Positions 43,205 through 49,257 of a DNA stretch of 49,257 nucleotides are shown here, one piece after another. The DNA lies in NCBI GenBank assembly GCA_949743325.1, contig CATJTQ010000123.1, positions 1-49,257 of the forward strand. Reading direction: 5' to 3'. The notes under the pieces were generated by a model. The model was given only the letters and a program-made list of their open reading frames with translations. It did no database searches and was not told the origin of the DNA. Position numbers and translations under genes: made by a program. The first letter of the stretch is position 1; each line of letters begins with the position of its first letter. This stretch comes from an uncultured Lachnospiraceae bacterium (GTDB lineage: Bacteria > Bacillota > Clostridia > Lachnospirales > Lachnospiraceae).

Positions 43205-44179
43205 ATGCAGCCGGTATTATATATAGTTATTCCCTGTTATAATGAGGAAGAAGTGCTTCCTGTTACAGCGCCATTATTTGGTGAGAAGATTAGTCAATTA
43301 ATAATTACAGGAAAAATTTCAGAGAAAAGTCGTGTTTTATTTGTGAATGACGGCAGTAAAGATAAAACATGGGAAATTATTAAAAAATTTGCAGCGGAGG
43401 AAAAATATTTTATCGGAATATCTCAGAGCAGAAACAGAGGACATCAAAACGCGGTGCTTGCAGGTCTTATGGAAGCAAAATTAAGTGCAGATATAACTAT
43501 TTCTATAGATTGTGATGGACAAGATGATATCAATGCGATAGATGAGATGGTGGAAGCATATATGAACGGAGCAGATATTGTGTACGGCGTTCGCTCTAAG
43601 AGAACTACAGATACTTTCTTTAAGCGGTTTACTGCGGAATCTTTTTATAAGCTGCTTAACAGAATGGGAGTGGAAGTAGTGTTTAACCATGCAGATTACC
43701 GTTTAGTGTCTAAAAGAGTTCTTGAGGCCTTTTCGGATTTTAAAGAAGTTAATATTTTTCTTAGAGGTATGTTTCCTCTTGTTGGTTTTAACAGCACGGT
43801 TGTTTATTATGAAAGGCATGAGAGGCTTGCCGGAAAGAGCCACTATCCGTTAAAGAAAATGCTTGAGTTGGCGTTTGATGGAATTACAAGTCTTAGTATA
43901 AAGCCGATCAGATTAATAACAAAACTTGGTATTTTAATCTCCCTTCTTGGTGTTGCTGCGGCAATTTGGGCAGTTGTAATGGAAATTATTGGGGATACAG
44001 TTGCAGGATGGGCGAGCCTTGTATGTATTGTCAGCATACTTGGGGGTATACAGCTCGTCTCCTTGGGGGTTATCGGAGAATACATTGGAAAAATATATAT
44101 GGAGACTAAGAGCAGACCTCGATATATTATTAGTGAACGGACAGAGAATTGTGATGACGATATTGGTGAAAGTGATTAA
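43205..44179 (+). CDS. GT2 membrane glycosyltransferase, GtrB/DPM-like
   Basis: A 324-residue enzyme likely to transfer a sugar from a nucleotide donor to undecaprenyl phosphate. The GT-A domain has YIVIPCYNEEEVLPV (~6-20), VLFVNDGSKDKTWEII (~50-65), ISIDCDGQDD (acidic metal motif) and VYGVRSKRTTD. Two C-terminal transmembrane helices lie at ~238-262 and ~270-295. The sugar and acceptor are unknown; no flippase or other glycan genes are close by. AAGGAG lies upstream. Confidence 0.9.
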   Translation: MQPVLYIVIPCYNEEEVLPVTAPLFGEKISQLIITGKISEKSRVLFVNDGSKDKTWEIIKKFAAEEKYFIGISQSRNRGHQNAVLAGLMEAKLSADITISIDCDGQDDINAIDEMVEAYMNGADIVYGVRSKRTTDTFFKRFTAESFYKLLNRMGVEVVFNHADYRLVSKRVLEAFSDFKEVNIFLRGMFPLVGFNSTVVYYERHERLAGKSHYPLKKMLELAFDGITSLSIKPIRLITKLGILISLLGVAAAIWAVVMEIIGDTVAGWASLVCIVSILGGIQLVSLGVIGEYIGKIYMETKSRPRYIISERTENCDDDIGESD

Positions 44180-44267
44180 TTTAAAAGTATTATAATATGA
44201 AATTAATAGGCAGTTGCAATATATATTTTGTAATTACCTAAATTATATATTTAAAGGAGAGAAAATA

Positions 44268-45293
44268 ATGGAACTTTTTGGAAAATTGTTCGCGATTGAT
44301 TTTGCAGTGGCGCAGGAATATTTTACAGGCACTTCAACAAGATTTGCTCTTGCGGTTGTATTTTTTATAATCGGTCTGCTGCTTATTATGCTTGGAGGAG
44401 ATAAGTTTGTTGATGCTTCAATTACTATCTCTAAAAAGTTGGGAATCCCTGAGATTATCGTAGGCGCTACTATAGTTAGTTTAGGTACAACTTTGCCGGA
44501 AGTTTTAGTATCAACAACGGCAGCTGTTTCAGGCGGTACAGGCGGAGATATGGCAGTGGGAAATGCTTTTGGATCCATTGTCTGTAACACTGCACTAATT
44601 GCTGCTATAACTCAGCTTTTTAAGCCAACTAAGAATGTTTCAGTATCAAGTATAGGATGGAGAAGTATTTTATTTTTTGCTACATATGTTATTGTGTCGA
44701 CAATAGGATTGATTACAGGTAAAGTGAATTTTATGGTTGGTATTGGTCTGCTGCTTGCATTTTGCCTCTATGCTTTTTTAAGCATAAAATTGTCAGGCGG
44801 TGAGGATAGTAGTGAAGATAGTGAAAATTCAGACGGTTCGGTAATAACAGCTGTTATAACATTAATTGTGTGTGCTGGAATATTATTTGTAGGAGCTAAA
44901 TTCTTAGTAAACTGCGGTGCAAGTATAGCTGAAAAATTAGGCGTACCGGAGGCTGTTATTTCAGTTACGTTTATTGCTCTTGGCACTTCACTTCCTGAGC
45001 TGGTTACGGCAGTAAGTTCTATGGTAAAGGGGTATGCCAATGTTTCAGTAGGAAATATTATTGGTGCTAATACACTTAATCTTCTGCTTGTTATTGGAAT
45101 ACCAGCAGCGGCAAAAGGAATTTCAATTTCAGAGTTAGATTCATTTAAAGTAACTGCATTTACTGGTTTAGTGGTAATGCTTCTGTTTATTTTACCTTTT
45201 GTTGTTAAGAAGAAAGGTTTCAGATGGCAGGGAGGATTATTGTTGTTAATTTATGCTGCTTACAGTGTTTCACAGTTTGTAATGGCAAAGTAA
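44268..45293 (+). CDS. CaCA-family Na+/Ca2+-type exchanger (YrbG-like)
   Basis: A membrane antiporter of 341 residues with about ten helices. The two alpha repeats carry the signature acidic motif: VGATIVSLGTTLPEVLVSTTAAVSGGTG (first) and VSVTFIALGTSLPELVTAVSSMVKG (second). A short acidic loop (GEDSSEDSENSDGS) separates the halves. The ATG at 44268 is chosen (AAGGAGAG upstream). The ion is predicted to be calcium, by family. Confidence 0.92.
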   Translation: MELFGKLFAIDFAVAQEYFTGTSTRFALAVVFFIIGLLLIMLGGDKFVDASITISKKLGIPEIIVGATIVSLGTTLPEVLVSTTAAVSGGTGGDMAVGNAFGSIVCNTALIAAITQLFKPTKNVSVSSIGWRSILFFATYVIVSTIGLITGKVNFMVGIGLLLAFCLYAFLSIKLSGGEDSSEDSENSDGSVITAVITLIVCAGILFVGAKFLVNCGASIAEKLGVPEAVISVTFIALGTSLPELVTAVSSMVKGYANVSVGNIIGANTLNLLLVIGIPAAAKGISISELDSFKVTAFTGLVVMLLFILPFVVKKKGFRWQGGLLLLIYAAYSVSQFVMAK

Positions 45294-45306
45294 CCTATTA
45301 AATATC

Positions 45307-45341
45307 AGAGGCTGTTTTTTATATTTAAGCAGTCTCTTTTT
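45307..45341 (+). terminator. Rho-independent terminator after the cation exchanger
   Basis: AGAGGCTG (45307-45314) pairs with CAGTCTCT (45330-45337) with one G-U, and a TTTT run follows (45338-45341). Confidence 0.65.
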
Positions 45342-45380
45342 ATATTAATTTTAAAATGATATTTGAGAAGAGGGAAAGTT

Positions 45381-48300
45381 ATGGAGATAATTGATGAACA
45401 ATTGATAAAAAGAAAGTGTGCGCTGGATACAACATATAGCAGGGCGAAAAAAATTTTTGATAATGGTGAATTTAATTATCTAAATATTACTAAAGTTGGA
45501 GAGCGAAGTATTGAATTTTCTTCAAGTGTTGCCGGAAAAAATATAGATGAATATAATGTGTCGATTGAGGTTGAAAAAAGTGCCACAAAATATATATTAA
45601 AAGAATATTATTGCGAATGTCCTGCATTTGAAAATTACGGGGGATTTTGCAAACATTTGGCTGCTGTTGCACTGGAAATTAATTATAACTGTGAAAGTGA
45701 TTATGTTGATAACTTTCTGCAGGATAATTCTATCGGTGGTATGGAGCAAATTGATGATTATGAGTGTATTGATAATATTAGTACTTCCAATTTTAATGAA
45801 ATAAAAAGCTTGGCAAACTATCTAAAAGTAAAGCAGGGGCAATTTAAAGGTGTTGCATCTGCATCCGGGAGAACTTTTTCTTCAAATTCAAATGTGATTA
45901 AAAAAACTTCTACTGAGATATTAGATTGTATCTCTAATTATTTAAGTGAGGAGAAGAGTAAGTTTTCAGCCAATGCTGCAGGAATTAATGTTAATCTGGA
46001 GCCGATAGTCCATTTTGAAAAAAATAAGATGTTTGTTGAATGGAAAATTGGAATAGACAAAATGTATGTTGTAAAAAGTGTAAAGAAATTAGTTGAATCA
46101 ATCAAAAACAGAGCATTTGTAAGTTATGGCAAAAATCTTGAATTTGTACATAGAAAAGATGCATTTTCAGATAATGCTCAAAAATGTGTTGATTTTCTTT
46201 TGAGCATAAAATTAGAAAATAATTATAATTATTATTCTTTGTACAATGACAACAGATATGTCCCTCTTGAAGGAAGTAATGCTGCAGCATTTGTATCTCT
46301 GTATAAAGGCAAATGTGTAACTGCGTTTATGGATGATAATTATGTAGAGTATCAGTTAAAGATTGAGGATAAAGATATCCGTATCCCTGTTAATATATTT
46401 GGAAAAGATAACGGAAAAAAAGCGGATATAGTATTGCCGAATGTAAAAATAATTGAAGGTATTGAGCAGTATTTTATTGTTTATCAAGAAATTTTATATT
46501 GTTGTTCAGATAAATTATCAAATATTTTAAAAGTATTATTGCCAATTTTTATGCCTTCTTTAAGAGGAATTTATAATTTTGCAAGCCTTGATGGCGGCGA
46601 GAAAATATTAGAATTATATGAGCCCGACTATCAGGCTTTTAGCGATACACTGCTGCCAATGATGAAAGAGTATATGGATGTCAGTATTAACGAAGTAGAT
46701 TTTAGTAAATATGTAAAAGTGAAACCTAAATATGAAATTTATCTTGATATTGATGATAAAAAGAATGTTAGTTGTCAGGCAGTGGTAAAATATGGAGAAA
46801 AGGAGCATTATTTAATTTCTAATGTTACTGTCAGTGAAACTTACAGAGATTTACAGAGTGAATATTATATGATTAATATTTTAAAAAAATATTTTCCATA
46901 TAGCTATCCTGACAGTGATAAATTTATATTGAATGATAATGAAGAGTTATTGGCAGAGCTTGTTGAATATGGTGTGAAGGAGTTGGAAAAATCAGCGCAT
47001 GTATTTGCGTCAGAGGCGTTTGGTAAAGTAAAGATAACAGCTTTTCCTAAAGTTTCGGCAGGTATATCTATAAAAGGGGAGCTGCTTAATGTTTCATGGG
47101 ATTTGGATGGAATGTCAGGAAAGGAATTGAAAGAAATTTTAAATTCTTTCCGCAAAAAGAAGAAGTACCATCGTTTAAAGTCAGGTGAACTTCTTGCACT
47201 TAGCGGTGAAGGCATAGAGTTTTTAAGTGAACTGCAGGACGATTTTCATTTGACAGGGACACAATTAAAGAATGGTTCTGTAACACTGCAGATGTATTAT
47301 GCATTATATCTCGATTCTCTGATGAAGCAAAATGTCGGCAATATTTATGTATCTAGAGATCGTATGTTTGAAAATATAATTAATTCTTTTGATATAATTA
47401 AGGAGGAAAGTTTTGATATTCCTGAAGGAATAAATGCTGTGTTAAGACCTTATCAGTATAACGGATTTAAGTGGGCAAAGATTTTGTCGAAGTTAGGTTT
47501 TGGGGGAGTGCTTGCAGATGATATGGGTCTTGGAAAGACATTGCAGATGATCACATATCTTTTTAGTGAGAAAACAGGAGTAAATCTCGTTGTATGCCCT
47601 GCTTCGTTAGTTTACAATTGGGAAAGCGAGTTTAATAAATTTGCACCAGAAATGAAGGTATGTGCGGTTGTAGGCAATGTAAAAGAGAGAAAAGAAATGA
47701 TAGATAGTTATAAATCATATGATGTACTTATAACATCATATGATTTGTTAAAGAGAGATATTTCATATTATAAGGATATAAGATTTCACAGTGAGGTTAT
47801 TGACGAAGCTCAATATATTAAGAATCCATCAACTCAGGCGGCTAAATGTGTTAAGTCTATTGATAGTAAAGTTAGATTTGCACTTACGGGAACGCCAATT
47901 GAGAATCGATTGAGTGAACTGTGGAGTATTTTTGAGTACTTAATGCCGGGCTATCTGTTTAGTTATAAATCATTTAAGGAAACTTTTGAGGAAAAAATAG
48001 TTAATATATCGGATGAAAAAGAAAATGATGCGCTTGTGAGACTGCATAAAATGATAGCTCCGTTTATTTTGCGCAGGCTTAAAAAAGATGTATTAAAGGA
48101 TCTTCCTGAAAAGATAGAGGAAGTTATTTATGCTAAATTCGAGAGTGAGCAGGAGAAAATTTATAAAGCTACGGAAAAGAAAGTGATAGATAGTCTGAAA
48201 AAGACGACGAATGAAAGTTTTCAGGAAAATAAACTGCAGATATTGGCTGAACTTACAAGACTTCGTCAAATATGCTGTGACCCATCGCTTATTTTTGAAA

Positions 48301-48824
48301 ATTATAAAAAAGAATCTGCAAAATTGACAGCTTGTCTGGATTTGATAGAGAGCGGTATTTCAAATGGACATAAGATTTTGCTGTTCTCACAATTTACTAC
48401 AATGCTTGATTTGTTATATTCAAAATTAGAAAAACGCGGAGTAAGAGTGTTTTCGCTTACTGGAAGTACAGCTAAGAAAAAAAGAATGGAGCTTGTGGAA
48501 CAATTTCAGAATGGATTGGCTGATATATTTCTAATATCGCTTAAGGCTGGAGGAACGGGGTTGAATCTTACAAATGCAGATATTGTTATACATTATGATC
48601 CATGGTGGAATGTCGCAGCACAGAATCAGGCCACTGACCGCGCACATCGCATCGGTCAGGAGAATAATGTATATGTTGTAAAATTAATTGCAAAAAATTC
48701 TATTGAGGAGCGTATATTAAAGCTTCAGGATAAGAAAAGAGAGCTTGCAGATAAGATTATATCAGGAGAAAATGTTTCGCTCTCTTCATTTTCAAAAGAA
48801 GATTTATTGGAGTTGTTTAAATAA
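45381..48824 (+). CDS. SNF2-family helicase with SWIM zinc finger
   Basis: A 1147-residue Swi2/Snf2-like ATPase, likely a dsDNA translocase that remodels protein-DNA complexes. Residues ~78-92 are a SWIM zinc finger (Cys78, Cys80, Cys90, His92 in CECPAFENYGGFCKH). A central bacterial-SNF2 region (~150-690) precedes the motor. Walker A is GLGKT (716-720) and Walker B is DEAQ (808-811); LTGTPIENRLSELWSIFEYLMPG, then AGGTGLNLTNADIVIHYDPWWNVAAQNQATDRAHRIGQ in the second lobe complete the motor. The ATG at 45381 follows AGAGGG; an in-frame TTG at 45363 is less likely. rlmH overlaps the stop as TAATG. No methylase or nuclease is adjacent, so it does not look like a defence locus. Confidence 0.93.
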   Translation: MEIIDEQLIKRKCALDTTYSRAKKIFDNGEFNYLNITKVGERSIEFSSSVAGKNIDEYNVSIEVEKSATKYILKEYYCECPAFENYGGFCKHLAAVALEINYNCESDYVDNFLQDNSIGGMEQIDDYECIDNISTSNFNEIKSLANYLKVKQGQFKGVASASGRTFSSNSNVIKKTSTEILDCISNYLSEEKSKFSANAAGINVNLEPIVHFEKNKMFVEWKIGIDKMYVVKSVKKLVESIKNRAFVSYGKNLEFVHRKDAFSDNAQKCVDFLLSIKLENNYNYYSLYNDNRYVPLEGSNAAAFVSLYKGKCVTAFMDDNYVEYQLKIEDKDIRIPVNIFGKDNGKKADIVLPNVKIIEGIEQYFIVYQEILYCCSDKLSNILKVLLPIFMPSLRGIYNFASLDGGEKILELYEPDYQAFSDTLLPMMKEYMDVSINEVDFSKYVKVKPKYEIYLDIDDKKNVSCQAVVKYGEKEHYLISNVTVSETYRDLQSEYYMINILKKYFPYSYPDSDKFILNDNEELLAELVEYGVKELEKSAHVFASEAFGKVKITAFPKVSAGISIKGELLNVSWDLDGMSGKELKEILNSFRKKKKYHRLKSGELLALSGEGIEFLSELQDDFHLTGTQLKNGSVTLQMYYALYLDSLMKQNVGNIYVSRDRMFENIINSFDIIKEESFDIPEGINAVLRPYQYNGFKWAKILSKLGFGGVLADDMGLGKTLQMITYLFSEKTGVNLVVCPASLVYNWESEFNKFAPEMKVCAVVGNVKERKEMIDSYKSYDVLITSYDLLKRDISYYKDIRFHSEVIDEAQYIKNPSTQAAKCVKSIDSKVRFALTGTPIENRLSELWSIFEYLMPGYLFSYKSFKETFEEKIVNISDEKENDALVRLHKMIAPFILRRLKKDVLKDLPEKIEEVIYAKFESEQEKIYKATEKKVIDSLKKTTNESFQENKLQILAELTRLRQICCDPSLIFENYKKESAKLTACLDLIESGISNGHKILLFSQFTTMLDLLYSKLEKRGVRVFSLTGSTAKKKRMELVEQFQNGLADIFLISLKAGGTGLNLTNADIVIHYDPWWNVAAQNQATDRAHRIGQENNVYVVKLIAKNSIEERILKLQDKKRELADKIISGENVSLSSFSKEDLLELFK

Positions 48825-49257
48825 TGTTAAAAGTCACATTACTTACAGTAGGTAAAATAAAAGAAAAGTATTTTTCTGACGCCATAAATGAATATGTAAA
48901 ACGGCTGTCAAGATATTGCAAAATAGAGATAGTCGAGGTGGCCGATGAGAAGACGCCTGACAGGGCATCAGATGTTATGAAAGAGCAGATTAAAGATATT
49001 GAGGGAGAAAGGATTTTAAAATATATTAAAAGTGGGATGTATGTTATCACACTTGCGATAGAAGGTAAAATGTACTCTTCTACTGAATTTGCTGCTAAGA
49101 TAGAAAAGTTGGAAGTATCAGGAAAATCAAATATTGCATTCGTCATAGGCGGATCTCTTGGGCTTTCAAAATCAGTGCTTAATATTTCAGATGAGAAAAT
49201 TAGTTTTTCAAATATGACTTTTCCGCATCAGCTTATGCGTGTTATACTTTTAGAGCA
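48824..49257 (+). CDS. rlmH: 23S rRNA (pseudouridine1915-N3)-methyltransferase, 3' end cut by window edge
   Basis: SPOUT-class methyltransferase that modifies pseudouridine 1915 of 23S rRNA on the 70S ribosome. 144 complete codons of an expected ~159 are present and the frame is open at the edge. Motifs are VTLLTVGKIKEKYFSDAINEYVKRLSRY-like start (shown in parts: LTVGKIKEKY, YVKRLSRY), VITLAIEGKMYSS, the SAM-knot motif FVIGGSLGLS and ISFSNMTFPHQLMRVILLEQ. Its ATG overlaps the SNF2 stop by one base. Confidence 0.95.
   Translation, partial: MLKVTLLTVGKIKEKYFSDAINEYVKRLSRYCKIEIVEVADEKTPDRASDVMKEQIKDIEGERILKYIKSGMYVITLAIEGKMYSSTEFAAKIEKLEVSGKSNIAFVIGGSLGLSKSVLNISDEKISFSNMTFPHQLMRVILLE

Noticed and set aside
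1-49257. Search for tRNA, rRNA, CRISPR arrays, insertion sequences and attachment sites
   Set aside because: No cloverleaf-like sequence, regularly spaced repeats, transposase or integrase motifs or target duplications were seen by eye; a covariance-model search would be needed to exclude small RNAs.
48824-49257. Truncation of rlmH taken as a pseudogene
   Set aside because: The frame is intact up to the last base and ends only because the window ends; the same holds for tatD at the left edge.

Overview
The window reads as an ordinary chromosomal stretch of a low-GC, spore-lineage Clostridia genome, most likely a member of the Lachnospiraceae. This is an inference from content and gene order, not from a marker gene. 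The signs are AT-rich codon use, strong AGGAGG-type ribosome binding sites, GTG/TTG starts, a DUF896 protein, a YlbJ-like sporulation membrane protein, a dockerin-like module on a BspA-type leucine-rich-repeat protein, a min-rodA-mgsA-dacA cluster and an unusually long PBP2. No rRNA, tRNA, CRISPR array, insertion sequence, integrase or prophage gene was seen. No stretch over 300 bases lacks a gene; the longest gaps are about 280 bases (upstream of miaB and of panB).

Layout. 1-770 (minus): TatD nuclease, cut by the window edge a few codons before its end. 1000-5431 (plus): three accessory genes, a secreted S8 protease, a secreted LRR/dockerin protein and an acidic unknown protein. 5587-6966 (minus): a hemerythrin/CheX-like/receiver fusion. 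7249-15486: miaB, two FAD-dependent oxidoreductases, proB, a patatin-like lipase, a DUF896 protein, 5-formyl-THF cyclo-ligase, proA and a 50-residue membrane peptide, closely packed. 15627-17404: rsmD, coaD and a coiled-coil protein behind a near-perfect sigma-A promoter. 17493-18422 (minus): YlbJ-like membrane protein. 18498-26392: PepD dipeptidase, M23 peptidase, small alarmone synthetase, an RsmF-type rRNA methyltransferase, a pseudouridine synthase, a YgiQ-type radical SAM protein and a DUF1653 protein. 26541-27749: icd with its own promoter and terminator. 27934-38823: a long cell-shape and division block: radC, mreBCD, mrdA (PBP2), minCDE, rodA, mgsA, a DacA-type lipoprotein and a small P-loop protein, closed by a strong terminator. 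38950-39171 (minus): DUF378 membrane protein. 39447-43093: panB, panC, panD, coaBC (pantothenate to 4'-phosphopantetheine, completed by coaD at 16191) and a small membrane protein. 43205-49257: a GT2 glycosyltransferase, a CaCA-type cation exchanger, a SWIM/SNF2 helicase and rlmH, cut by the right edge.

The genes mostly work as housekeeping sets: proline synthesis (proA, proB), CoA synthesis, RNA modification (miaB, rsmD, rsmF-like, rsuA-like, rlmH), and elongation/division control (mre, mrdA, rodA, min). I saw no convincing new defence or mobile system. The items most worth a second look are: a Glu at the position of the catalytic base Asp in methylglyoxal synthase; a Glu at the catalytic Asp position of the S8 protease; a roughly 250-residue insertion inside the transpeptidase domain of PBP2; the hemerythrin-CheX-REC fusion; and several long inverted repeats at gene ends that lack a U-tract.
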